Below are positions 1 to 8,265 of a DNA stretch of 64,000 nucleotides, piece after piece (within the stretch, counting starts at the first letter, position 1; each line of letters opens with the position of its first letter). The position numbers were made by a program, and so were the translations under genes. The DNA lies in contig NZ_CP010817.1 in assembly GCF_000833025.1 (NCBI RefSeq), positions 372,001 to 436,000 of the forward strand, given 5' to 3'. Below the pieces are notes generated by a model. It made no database searches. It was given only the letters and a program-made list of their open reading frames with translations, and was not told the DNA's origin. The DNA is from Myroides profundi (GTDB taxonomy: Bacteria; Bacteroidota; Bacteroidia; Flavobacteriales; Flavobacteriaceae).

Positions 1-584
1 GCTGTACGCTCCTCTACAGTTAGCGCATAGCACGATATATGAGGAATACCAAGGTCTAATATACGCTGTACATTAGATAGCCATCGTTCATTACTCATAT
101 TCGGAATACCGTATATTAGGTCTATTGAGATATTGTGAAAGAGACTCGTAGCTATCTCTAGACATTCGATAGCTTCAGTAGAATTATGAGCCCTATTCAT
201 CATCTTCAGATCATCTTCATAGAAAGACTGAATACCAATACTTAATCGGTTCACTCTAGATTCTGCTAATTTGTATAAGGTCGCTTTATCTAGATCATCA
301 GGATTCGCCTCTAATGTGATTTCAGGATTCTCATTAACCTCAAATAAATTATAGACTGTCTGTATCAGGTCATTAATCTCATCTACCTCCAAAATACTAG
401 GCGTACCACCACCGAAATATATAGTCTCAATGATTTCACCATCTAGTTCAGTTTGGCGCAGTGCCATCTCATGTTTTAGACCTGCTAGCATTTCCTCTTT
501 CTTCTTTAATGAAGTAGAGAAGTGAAAGTCACAGTAGTGACACGCTTGTTTACAGAACGGAATATGTATATAGATACCTGCCAT
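1..584 (-). CDS. hemW: HemW-like radical SAM protein (3' part missing at window edge)
   Basis: Reading the minus strand from the ATG at 584 gives a protein beginning MAGIYIHIPFCKQACHYCDF, with the radical-SAM CxxxCxxC cluster motif. It continues with YFGGGTPS and an SIGIQSF segment, all typical of the HemW/CPO-like family, which acts in heme trafficking. About 194 codons are visible before the window ends, roughly half of a normal 375-residue protein. The start overlaps the stop of ruvC in a TAATG arrangement, so the two genes are probably translationally coupled. Many members were once annotated as oxygen-independent coproporphyrinogen oxidase, but HemW proteins are not that enzyme. Confidence 0.92.
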   Translation of the reverse strand, partial: MAGIYIHIPFCKQACHYCDFHFSTSLKKKEEMLAGLKHEMALRQTELDGEIIETIYFGGGTPSILEVDEINDLIQTVYNLFEVNENPEITLEANPDDLDKATLYKLAESRVNRLSIGIQSFYEDDLKMMNRAHNSTEAIECLEIATSLFHNISIDLIYGIPNMSNERWLSNVQRILDLGIPHISCYALTVEERT

Positions 585-1141
585 TATTTCTTTACTCTAT
601 CTTGGTTTTGTTTTACGAATGCATCCCAGCCACTATAATTTTTAGTAGCCAATGTTCGCCCACTGTTAAAGAAGTGACAGACAGCCGCTGCTAGTCCATC
701 CGTACTATCTAGATTCTTAGGTAGTTCTTTAAGCCCAGGTAATAGTTGTTGTAGCATCTTTGCCACCTGTTCCTTACTAGCATTACCACTACCTGTGATC
801 GCCATCTTTATTTTTTTAGGTTCATACTCCGTCACAGGGATATCGCGAGACAGTGCTGCAGCCATCGCTACTCCTTGAGCACGTCCTAGCTTTAGCATAG
901 ACTGAGGGTTCTTACCTAAGAACGGAGCTTCGATAGCAATCTCATCAGGATGAAAAGTTTCAATTAATTCAATAGTTCTATCAAATATCAATCTTAGACG
1001 AGTATATCTATCTTCATACTTAGCTAATAGCAATTCATTCAGCTGAAGGAATTCCATCTTTTTATTCACCACCTTGATTACGCCGAATCCCATGATCGTT
1101 GTTCCAGGGTCTATACCTAATATGATTCTATCTACTGTCAA
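584..1141 (-). CDS. ruvC: Crossover junction endodeoxyribonuclease RuvC
   Basis: RuvC resolves Holliday junctions together with RuvAB during recombinational repair. The RNase H-like fold is visible: GIDPGTT with the first catalytic Asp, IAIEAPF with the catalytic Glu 60 residues later, and LDSTDGLAAAVCHF with the last two catalytic Asp residues. The open frame reaches a GTG at 1189, but I prefer the TTG at 1141. That gives about 185 residues, the usual length, and places a -7-like CATCTTTG upstream of the start instead of inside the gene. The stop overlaps the hemW start. Confidence 0.95.
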   Translation of the reverse strand: MTVDRIILGIDPGTTIMGFGVIKVVNKKMEFLQLNELLLAKYEDRYTRLRLIFDRTIELIETFHPDEIAIEAPFLGKNPQSMLKLGRAQGVAMAAALSRDIPVTEYEPKKIKMAITGSGNASKEQVAKMLQQLLPGLKELPKNLDSTDGLAAAVCHFFNSGRTLATKNYSGWDAFVKQNQDRVKK

Positions 1142-1311
1142 TCTATTCTTGTTTTTAATATCTATGCAAAGATGATACGAAATCCACACTACTCCAAAAA
1201 ACTGTTCAGTTTTGCTATAAACCTTAGCAACATAGCTTTTGTATAGGAGCTGTAGTCACTTTTTTGCACTAGATACACTATCACACTAAAAATATCGTTT
1301 ACTTTGTAGCA

Positions 1312-2250
1312 ATGAAGATACTATCTGACAAAATTAAGCAATATCTCGTACTTCTAATTAAAATATTAGTAGTAAGCGCCGCTTTTTACTATATCTATAA
1401 TCAGCTGTCAAATGATGAGACACTGGACTTCCATATTTTAGGAGAAGTGGTGAGTGACCCTAAGAATTACCTTGCTATTGCTGCGTTGATGTTTTTGACT
1501 TTCTCTAATCGTTTTGTAGAGATTCTGAAGTGGCAAAACCTTTCTTCATTAATTAAACCAGTCTCTGTAGGACAAGCAACTAAGCAAGTATTGAGTGCTT
1601 TGACACTTGGAATATTTACCCCAAATGGAATAGGAGAGTACGCAGGGAAGGCACTTTATTTTGAGAAGAAAGATACCCCTCGTGTTATATTCTTGAATAT
1701 GGTGTGTAACGGAGTGCAGGTGATCTATGCTATTGTTTTTGGATTGATTGGATTGACTATTCTGAATCAGTTCCATGAGATTATCCCCAATACGTATCTG
1801 TACATTGTCTACGCTGTGATAGCGGTTGTAGTTACGTTGTTATTCTCTATCAGAAACTTCGCTATAAAAGGCTATTCTATACAGACTATTCTCAATTTAT
1901 TAAATGAGATACCAAAGAAGAAACACCGTAAGAATCTGTTCTTAGCCCTACTTCGCTATGCATCGTTTACCCATCAGTATGTGATTTTGTATTATCTATT
2001 TGGCGTAGATATACCTTATTTTGAGCTCTTATGTGCAGTATCTGCTATTTATCTGATGGCATCCTCACTTCCTAATTTTCAGTTTTTAGAGTTTGCTGTT
2101 AAAGGGAGTATTGCCATGTTTATCTTCACTGCTTTAGATGTTAACCAGTGGGTTGTCGCTTTAGTTGCTACCTTGATATGGTTACTGAATATCGTATTGC
2201 CGATCAGTATCGGAAGTTACTTTGTATTGACGTTTAAAGTAAAAAAATAG
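1312..2250 (+). CDS. Flippase-like / LPG synthase TM-domain (UPF0104) membrane protein
   Basis: A 312-residue integral membrane protein with about eight hydrophobic segments. It carries the family pattern of a polar stretch around LGIFTPNGIGEYAGKALYF followed by membrane helices, and the late ASSLPNFQFLEFAVKGS segment. This matches the lysylphosphatidylglycerol synthase transmembrane region (UPF0104, TIGR00374-like). Lone members without the synthetase domain are presumed lipid or lipid-linked sugar flippases, and the substrate here is unknown. It is divergent from ruvC with about 170 bp between the two. Confidence 0.8.
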   Translation: MKILSDKIKQYLVLLIKILVVSAAFYYIYNQLSNDETLDFHILGEVVSDPKNYLAIAALMFLTFSNRFVEILKWQNLSSLIKPVSVGQATKQVLSALTLGIFTPNGIGEYAGKALYFEKKDTPRVIFLNMVCNGVQVIYAIVFGLIGLTILNQFHEIIPNTYLYIVYAVIAVVVTLLFSIRNFAIKGYSIQTILNLLNEIPKKKHRKNLFLALLRYASFTHQYVILYYLFGVDIPYFELLCAVSAIYLMASSLPNFQFLEFAVKGSIAMFIFTALDVNQWVVALVATLIWLLNIVLPISIGSYFVLTFKVKK

Positions 2251-2278
2251 ATAACAACAGTAGAGATACAGTACACTA

Positions 2279-2758
2279 TTACTGTTTACTCAAGACAACA
2301 GGAACCACAAATTGACTTTTCACAGGAACACCTCTTTTCAAGGCAGGATGTACCGTAGAGAAGTCCTGACTTTGTTTGTGTAAGATATCATCTATGGTCT
2401 TGGTCAATCCTTTTAGGCTATCAGGTATTTCGTATAGTTGAAAGTCTATTGTCGAATTCGCTTGTACAGTCACTAGTATTTTAAGGGTATCTAGTTGATC
2501 GAAGTTGCCTTGAATAGTATCAGCATTTAACCTTAACTGTAGATTTTGGGTAACATATGAAAAGAAACAATCCTTTTTAGCCTGATTATCTGTCAGAGAA
2601 TCACATGATTCTACAGACGGATAAGTATCTACCTTGCTCCAGTCTATCTTCTCTAATTCCTCCTTTAATAAAGCCTCTTCGTCTAGCTGATAATTCGCTT
2701 TATTCTGACAACCTAGTAATACTATCGATAAGAAAATTGAAAAGAGTAATTTTTTCAT
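2279..2758 (-). CDS. Small lipoprotein, unknown function
   Basis: Starting at the ATG at 2758 the protein is 159 residues and begins with a clean lipoprotein signal, LSIVLLGC with Cys17. The open frame extends ten codons upstream, but that extension would put charged residues ahead of the signal, so I reject it. The mature part has an acidic N-terminal region and ends with HPALKRGVPVKSQFVVPVVL, which loosely recalls TonB C-terminal-like domains. I do not recognise the family with certainty. It is divergent from the DUF456 gene, with 47 bp between the two starts. Confidence 0.7.
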   Translation of the reverse strand: MKKLLFSIFLSIVLLGCQNKANYQLDEEALLKEELEKIDWSKVDTYPSVESCDSLTDNQAKKDCFFSYVTQNLQLRLNADTIQGNFDQLDTLKILVTVQANSTIDFQLYEIPDSLKGLTKTIDDILHKQSQDFSTVHPALKRGVPVKSQFVVPVVLSKQ

Positions 2759-2805
2759 AGCTTGGATTATTGTATCTTTAATTCTCAAAAATACGAAAAA
2801 TACAG

Positions 2806-3306
2806 ATGGAATATGTACTATTATTAATCAGTATCTTATTATTAGCAGGAGGGCTTATCGGAAGTGTGCTACCTGCACTTCCAGGATTACCTTTGAGTTG
2901 GGTAGGCATTCTATGTTTATATTTGACTAAGGGAGTAGAGATGGACCATCCTATTCTGTGGGTTAGCTTTGTGGTGATGATAGCGATTTCCATTTTAGAT
3001 TATATCATCCCTGCCCAAGGCACTAAGAAATTTGGAGGGAGTAAGTACGGCGTATGGGGAACCAATATCGGACTAGTAGTCGGGATATTTGCACCTATTC
3101 CATTAGGTTTTATTATAGGGCCATTTGTCGGAGCTTTAGTAGGAGAGTTGATCTATAATAGCAAAGAAAAAGGAAGAGCATTAAGAGCAGCTACGGGCTC
3201 ACTGATTGGCTTTTTAGTTTCTACTTTTATGAAAGTAGTAGTCTCTATCATCTTTATAGGTTTAGGAATAAAGATTATTTGGAACAACGCCTCAGTGTGG
3301 TTCTAA
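2806..3306 (+). CDS. DUF456 family membrane protein
   Basis: A 166-residue protein with four or five hydrophobic segments. It opens with the hallmark GGLIGSVLPALPGLPLSWVG and has a Gly-rich IIGPFVGALVGE near the middle. This matches DUF456, a family of small membrane proteins of unknown function that are widespread in bacteria. The length is normal for the family. It has its own divergent promoter region shared with the lipoprotein at 2279-2758. Confidence 0.85.
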   Translation: MEYVLLLISILLLAGGLIGSVLPALPGLPLSWVGILCLYLTKGVEMDHPILWVSFVVMIAISILDYIIPAQGTKKFGGSKYGVWGTNIGLVVGIFAPIPLGFIIGPFVGALVGELIYNSKEKGRALRAATGSLIGFLVSTFMKVVVSIIFIGLGIKIIWNNASVWF

Positions 3307-3334
3307 GATAGTCGTTAATTATTTATCTAAAAGC

Positions 3335-3425
3335 AATGTCATGCTGACGAAGGAAGCATCCCATCCTAATAAGGACTTTCGAACGAGGCCTTTCCTATCG
3401 TCAAGGTGACACGCTAAACGTATAT
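3335..3425. repeat. Intergenic repeat-like sequence (TCATGCTGACGAAGGAAGCATC)
   Basis: The 170 bp between the DUF456 gene and the next gene contain a block with GTCATGCTGACGAAGGAAGC followed by TTTCGAACGAGGCCTTTCC and GTCAAGGTGAC. The block is much richer in G+C than its surroundings. From memory, similar blocks recur between genes in flavobacterial genomes. Only one copy is in this window, so the repeat status cannot be tested here. Confidence 0.35.
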
Positions 3426-3477
3426 TCATTCAGGACACGCGACACACTGCGTCTACACTAAGTATGTGAACTTAGTA

Positions 3478-3804
3478 CTATTGTTCTATTTTTACTTTGA
3501 ATGTTTCTCTCCATGCACTTGATACTTGAGTCTTGATTTCAGAATTAGTGATACGCACTTTTAGCTCATCATTAAAACGGACATTTACATCATTTGCGTA
3601 CTCGTCGAAGTTATTGACACGTACATTCATACTACCATCTGCATTTAGAGGTACTAATCCATAGCTTGTATTAGCACTAGGTGTGAAGTTAGCAGGAGTA
3701 TTCGCTTGTGCAGGAGTGATGATAGAAATATCTTTAAATACTATCACAACTAGACATGCAGCTATTACTGTAAGTATAGCTTTAGTGTATAAATCAACTT
3801 TCAT
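3478..3804 (-). CDS. Membrane-anchored or secreted small protein, unknown function
   Basis: A 108-residue protein with one N-terminal hydrophobic segment (residues 8-24, ILTVIAACLVVIVF). An exported-looking tail follows that contains repeated V-R-V/I-N/T beta-like motifs (NVRVNN, NVRFND, KVRITN, KVKIEQ). I do not recognise a characterised family. The start at 3804 gives a normal Bacteroidota N-terminus (MKVDLYTKA). It may be periplasmic and anchored by its N-terminus. Confidence 0.65.
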   Translation of the reverse strand: MKVDLYTKAILTVIAACLVVIVFKDISIITPAQANTPANFTPSANTSYGLVPLNADGSMNVRVNNFDEYANDVNVRFNDELKVRITNSEIKTQVSSAWRETFKVKIEQ

Positions 3805-3871
3805 AATATTTTTTTTAATAGTTAAGTAGTTGAAATATACAAAAATAAGTGTTCTAAATATAGACTATCTT

Positions 3872-4744
3872 TTATTTTTTACTTCCTAACAACGGTTTTT
3901 CTATAAAAGTAATTCCGATACCGAGTAAGATAACAGCACCTCCTAACATCATTTGTACAGTGATTTGCTCATCTAAGAATACCCAAGCTAGTATAGCCGC
4001 TAGCAGTGCCTGGCTAAGAAGGCTTAGCGATACACGAGTAGCTCGCATATGCTGAGTAGAGTAGCTTATTAATAACCAAGCTAACAATTGACAGATAATA
4101 CCTTGTATTACTAGCGTCACCCATCCCTCTGTAGACCATCCCGTAAAAGGCGAACCTGCTATTAGATTCACTATCGCTAAGAACACAGAAGAGACTAGTA
4201 AGCTATACGTCATAAATGGGATAACTCCTACTGTAGAAAGCACCTTTTTACTCATCAAGATATAGCACGCATACAATATCCCTGACAATATCCCGAAGGC
4301 AAAAGGCAAGTCAAAAGAGAAATCCATAAAGACCTCTACTCCGATAAGAACCACCATCCCTAGGATAGCGAATACTGTACCTATCCAGAAGTTAGACGTA
4401 GGCTTAGTACTTAAGAATAAATAACTACCTACACCCACCCATACAGGAGCGAGGTTAGTCAGTAATGTAGCCTGTGTAGCAGAAGACCCTTGTATCGCAT
4501 AGTTCCATACAGCGATATCAGACCCGAAGAATATTCCACATAGCACGATCAAGATCATTGTTTTAGCATCATATAGCTTGATCTGTTTCGTAAAGATAGC
4601 ATAAGGCACTACGAATACTGCCGCTATAGCCATACGATAGAAGGCAGATACCAGACTCGGAGTCAAGTTTAACTTCACAATCACAGGGAATATAGAGATA
4701 CATATTATTCCGATAAACAATGCTATACGTGGTTTATTAGCCAT
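3872..4744 (-). CDS. EamA/DMT family transporter
   Basis: A roughly 290-residue inner-membrane protein with ten hydrophobic segments in two halves, the classical two-EamA-domain drug/metabolite transporter layout. Key pieces are SAFYRMAIAAVFVVPYA in the first half, and LVSSVFLAIVNLIAG and LSLLSQALLAAILAWVFLDEQIT in the second. I chose the ATG at 4744 (MANKPRIALF); the longer frame to 4771 adds a charged stretch atypical of the family. The substrate cannot be inferred from context. Confidence 0.88.
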   Translation of the reverse strand: MANKPRIALFIGIICISIFPVIVKLNLTPSLVSAFYRMAIAAVFVVPYAIFTKQIKLYDAKTMILIVLCGIFFGSDIAVWNYAIQGSSATQATLLTNLAPVWVGVGSYLFLSTKPTSNFWIGTVFAILGMVVLIGVEVFMDFSFDLPFAFGILSGILYACYILMSKKVLSTVGVIPFMTYSLLVSSVFLAIVNLIAGSPFTGWSTEGWVTLVIQGIICQLLAWLLISYSTQHMRATRVSLSLLSQALLAAILAWVFLDEQITVQMMLGGAVILLGIGITFIEKPLLGSKK

Positions 4745-4835
4745 AATGGGTCTGTTTTTTACTAATTGCAAAGTAACACTTTTCTTTTGCTAGTTTATCT
4801 GTTTTTTAACAAAGGTCATTAGAATATGAATTAGA

Positions 4836-5474
4836 TTGATACAGAGTCGTATTGTGAAAAACCGTGAACAGGCTGCTGTACTAAAAGGTATTGAAGAGAC
4901 TGATATAAGAGATTATGAGGATTTAGTGAATATGCTGAAGACTAAAGCCGTCTTTATGAATAACAAGACTGTTATAGATGCTCTATTTAGTTATATCCGT
5001 AACTCAAATAAGATTAACCAATTGATTATTCAACTACTTGTTACATTAGGTGGAATGTCTTTTTTAGCATTTATGCGTATAGTTATTGGTATTAGTAGAG
5101 ATAAGCCTGTGTTTCTTATTTCTATATTGACTATCGTGATGATTATAACTACCATCTCTACCATAAGTGCAGTATCATCTAGCTTAATCGAAAAAGGTGT
5201 TTTAGCCTATTATCAGTCAAGAATTATCCCTAAGAGAGCAAAAGGAAACAACTGGCAGTGGTCTTATGTAGAGGGAGGTATGGCAGCTCTAGGAGCAGCT
5301 CTAACTACCACAGTTATATTATCGAATAGTAAGCACAATAATGTATTTGATTCTAGCAATAGTTGGGGTACAGACTCTAGTAGCTCGAGTAGTAGCTCTG
5401 ATAACGCCTGTAGTAGCGACTCAGGTAGCTCATGTGGTAGTAGCTGTGGAGGTTGCGGAGGCGGAGGAGATTAA
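4836..5474 (+). CDS. TIGR04222-like membrane protein with Ser/Cys/Gly-rich tail, start uncertain
   Basis: The frame encodes up to 212 residues with two membrane segments (about 60-80 and 90-112). A low-complexity tail rich in Ser, Cys and Gly ends SSCGSSCGGCGGGGD. The core resembles the C-terminal half of TIGR04222-domain proteins, including an RxKPV-like loop before the second helix and the Cys/Gly tail. No good ATG exists: the frame opens at TTG 4836, just after an in-frame stop. The ATG at 4826 is out of frame and hits TAG after two codons. The gene may be N-terminally truncated. Function unknown. Confidence 0.6.
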   Translation: MIQSRIVKNREQAAVLKGIEETDIRDYEDLVNMLKTKAVFMNNKTVIDALFSYIRNSNKINQLIIQLLVTLGGMSFLAFMRIVIGISRDKPVFLISILTIVMIITTISTISAVSSSLIEKGVLAYYQSRIIPKRAKGNNWQWSYVEGGMAALGAALTTTVILSNSKHNNVFDSSNSWGTDSSSSSSSSDNACSSDSGSSCGSSCGGCGGGGD

Positions 5475-5566
5475 TGTGTGGTTTATTAAATGAATGTCTA
5501 AAAAATGTTTTTTTAGTCTTGAGTTTTTTATGTTAATTTACAGTTAATATAAACACCACTATTATT

Positions 5567-6985
5567 ATGAAATTAAAGAGTATACTATTTGTAGCTTGTT
5601 CTTTATTTCTGTTTAATTGCTCTTCTAGTGATGATAACGGAGGTACACCAACTAAGCCAAGTAAAATAGAATTTAAGACAAAAGAAAAACAACTTTTAGT
5701 CAACGAAAGTTTTAATTTATTAGATGAATTAATATTAGAGAATGTAGATACTAAGACTATTCAATGGACTGGATATAATGATAAGATTGTCAACTTATCA
5801 GGTACTACGATTAAAGCAACAGCTAAAGGAGAGACTACACTTACCGCATTTGTAAAGAATAGTGATAAGAAAGCCACCCTAAAGCTGATAGTCGCAGATG
5901 TTAAGGTCGTTTTCAAGCAAGAGAAAGTAGAAGTTCACAGAGGAAATACTATTGATCTAAACGAATTATTAACCTTAGAGAATGTGGCAAAAGATGAGTT
6001 GACTTGGACATTGGATAATAATGACTTTGCTAAAATAAAAGATGGAGTAGTAACAGGTTTTGCTAAAGGGGAAGTGAACATTACAGCGGCTGCAACTAAT
6101 AAACAAGTCAAAGCTACTATTAAGGTTGTTGTTAAACCAGCTGAGATAAGCGAGTTGCATATTGTTGGGTTAGAAGGAGTATTAATATTAAATAAAAAAG
6201 AACAACTAAAAGCAGCTGCTTATCCTCAAGACGCAGAGCTTACTGGATTAATATGGAGTAGTTCTAATGAGAAGATTGTTAAGGTTAGTCCAATTGGACT
6301 AGCAGAGCCAGTAGCATTAGGAAGTGTTTTTATAAATGTAAAATCTCCTAATGGAAAAGAGCAAACTATTGAGGTAGAAGTTATTGGGTCAGATATTATG
6401 CAGATTATTATATTACCTAAAAAAGCAGATGTTGTTTTTGGTGATAAAATTGAACTAGAACTATTAGTTGATCCTCCAAGATATGAGCCAGGCATGATAG
6501 TGTTTACTTCTAGTAATCCTTCTATTGCTACAGTAGATGAGAAAGGTGTAGTGACTACCTTTGCTAATAAAAAAGGAACTGTGACTATCACAGCCTCTAG
6601 TAAAAAAGATCCAAATATTAATGCTAGCACAGAGCTGAATGTTATGGCTCCTTTTGATAAAATAACAGTTTCTACTACAGTAAGTGGATTAAACTATGTT
6701 GATGGAGCAGCGCATGGTCATGCTACACTAGAGATTAAAGAGAATAGTATTATTCCTGGTTTTGTTAATGATAATCCTAATTGGTTTCAGATTACACGAG
6801 TACGTGTATTTAGTAAAGACGGTAAAGTAATATTTGAAAATAACGAAACAGTAGATACTCGATATAGTTCTTCTAGAAAGTATGGCTTTAAACTAGAAGG
6901 AGTACATGATCCTTATATAGAATATGACTTGAAGTTTAAAGATTATAAAGAAAGCAAGAAAGAAACATTAGTACTGAAAAAATAA
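5567..6985 (+). CDS. Surface-type lipoprotein with tandem Ig-like (BIG2) domains
   Basis: A 472-residue lipoprotein with lipobox LFNC (Cys18). SSSDDN follows the Cys, resembling the Ser/Asp-rich lipoprotein export signal that directs Bacteroidota lipoproteins to the cell surface. Four Ig-like repeats of about 80 residues follow, each ending in a BIG2-like phrase such as VVTGFAKGEVNITA, GLAEPVALGSVFINVKS and VVTTFANKKGTVTITA. The last 110 residues form a different C-terminal domain. Likely displayed on the outer membrane, perhaps for adhesion or polymer binding; the ligand is unknown. A strong terminator follows. Confidence 0.85.
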   Translation: MKLKSILFVACSLFLFNCSSSDDNGGTPTKPSKIEFKTKEKQLLVNESFNLLDELILENVDTKTIQWTGYNDKIVNLSGTTIKATAKGETTLTAFVKNSDKKATLKLIVADVKVVFKQEKVEVHRGNTIDLNELLTLENVAKDELTWTLDNNDFAKIKDGVVTGFAKGEVNITAAATNKQVKATIKVVVKPAEISELHIVGLEGVLILNKKEQLKAAAYPQDAELTGLIWSSSNEKIVKVSPIGLAEPVALGSVFINVKSPNGKEQTIEVEVIGSDIMQIIILPKKADVVFGDKIELELLVDPPRYEPGMIVFTSSNPSIATVDEKGVVTTFANKKGTVTITASSKKDPNINASTELNVMAPFDKITVSTTVSGLNYVDGAAHGHATLEIKENSIIPGFVNDNPNWFQITRVRVFSKDGKVIFENNETVDTRYSSSRKYGFKLEGVHDPYIEYDLKFKDYKESKKETLVLKK

Positions 6986-7005
6986 ATGTATTAACAATAG
7001 ATAGA

Positions 7006-7040
7006 GCGTGATATACTTAGTATATCACGCTTTCTTTTTT
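7006..7040 (+). terminator. Rho-independent terminator after the BIG2 lipoprotein
   Basis: A perfect stem GCGTGATATAC / GTATATCACGC with a three-base loop (7006-7030) is followed by a T-rich run. It lies 20 bp after the lipoprotein stop. Confidence 0.9.
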
Positions 7041-7093
7041 TAGAGAAATTACTACCACAGCAAACATACCACATCCATTTAACCCCATCGTAG

Positions 7094-7112
7094 GGCTGTA
7101 TTACATACAGCC
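7094..7112. repeat. Short palindromic element
   Basis: GGCTGTATTACATACAGCC is a perfect 8-bp stem with a three-base loop and no T-run. It is followed by GACAAC, as is the palindrome at 19500-19516, suggesting a small REP-like family scattered between genes. Confidence 0.45.
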
Positions 7113-7239
7113 GACAACGTATAGCCACACAACATATCACAGATTATAAACATAAATGCCTCATACTGAATTAATTATTGTGTAATGTTAAATAAATAAT
7201 TATTTTTTATTTAAAATGTTAAAATATATTTGAATATAT

Positions 7240-7437
7240 GAACTATATTAGCATTTTGAAAATTATTATTGCTATGAAAAAGAATCTTTCATTGTATGAA
7301 AGATAGAGGTACTATTAGTTTAGACTCGTTTGATTATCGTAAGTATGTTATCTAATGTTCATATAGTAAGTGTGAGTGATAATATTAATTATTTGAACAT
7401 TTAAAAAGCCAAAAGGATACTTCCTTTTGGCTTTTTT
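7240..7437 (+). ncRNA. Candidate short terminated transcript / gene remnant
   Basis: This gap holds a tiny frame at 7274-7306 (MKKNLSLYER then stop). The same bases form a perfect hairpin, ATCTTTCAT-TGT-ATGAAAGAT (about 7284-7304). About 100 bp later comes a strong terminator (7403-7437). No larger protein is encoded. It could be a small RNA, a leader, or the stub of a deleted peptide gene. I saw no convincing TAnnTTTG box, only TAGCATTTTG near 7249. Confidence 0.3.
7403..7437 (+). terminator. Rho-independent terminator
   Basis: AGCCAAAAGGA and TCCTTTTGGCT form a long stem around a short loop, flanked by A and T runs. No recognisable gene lies upstream on the same strand within 360 bp, which is why a small transcript is suspected there. 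Confidence 0.8.
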
Positions 7438-7636
7438 GTTTCTTAACGAATGCAAAGAACGACTTAAGCCTACTATCTCCCTAACTCCAAAAAGAAGTAG
7501 TACTATCGTCATGATGGCAACCTGTATAGATAAGGAAAGATGGTATCAACACATTGTAGTAAACATAATGTATTGTTTTCCCTCTCATTCCCAATACCCT
7601 ATTTTCCAAATTCTGTTCCCAATTCCCCAATTCCCA
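7438..7636. other. Gene-free stretch
   Basis: About 200 bp lie between the terminator and the broken loader gene. An open frame crosses it, but the translation looks random and contains a pyrimidine-rich stretch near 7575-7640. I see nothing functional. Confidence 0.4.
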
Positions 7637-8265
7637 TCACTTTATCACAATAACATTGAATAATTGTTGTAGCATCTTGCGAAAGTGCTGTCCATATCTA
7701 TCCTCTATCTCAGTAGGAGAGAGAGATGTAGTGATATGTATGCGAGGATAGGTCTGATCAAAGCGTTGCTCATAGTGACTCTCGATGATATTCGTAACTA
7801 CCTCACAGGCATACCCGTAGTGTTTTGCCACTTGTTCTTTGCCTAGGTTATCTAGACATAAGGGTTTCGCATTGATGTTTTCGTATCGCGTAGTCGTCTC
7901 GAATCCTCTCTGCATAAAATCATGCGAGAGTGAGCGACACGTCTTGATATCATACTGTTTTTTCTCGAGAAAAAAGGTTTGACCAGCTGCATCACAGCAG
8001 TCTTTCCACTACTAGGAGCTCCCATGATGAGCAAACCTTTATCTAGCGATAAATCTAATCTCTCTAGTGTAGCGTGATCTTCTATGGCATAGATAAGCAC
8101 CTTGTACAAGGCATCTTTGTGAAACGGATTAATGATAAACTCTTCTCCATATAACTTTTTTCCTCTTTCGAGGATATAAGATAAGCAGGTATTAAAATCA
8201 TACTGCTTCGTTCTCTACACCAAATCGTATGGGTCTTCTAAACTAGTTTTATAGCGCTTCATCAT
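7637..8265 (-). pseudogene. Broken DnaC/P-like helicase-loader ATPase
   Basis: Joined, the frames give a roughly 208-residue ATPase with Walker A GAPSSGKT, as in the small DnaC-like ATPases found beside replication initiators in Bacteroidota elements. Starting at 8265/8262 (MKRYKTSLEDPYDLV) the frame hits TAG at codon 16. It continues in the same frame through the Walker motif, then needs a -1 shift at an A-run (7958-7963) to read on to the stop at 7637. The start overlaps the end of the initiator gene by 14-17 bp, so the two formed an operon. Two lesions argue for decay, although the A-run has the form A-AAA-AAC of a slippery heptamer (see findings). Confidence 0.75.

Noticed and set aside
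7427..7663. Plus-strand open frame of 78 codons
   Set aside because: It starts inside the terminator stem and overlaps the end of the broken loader gene; the translation is random-looking.
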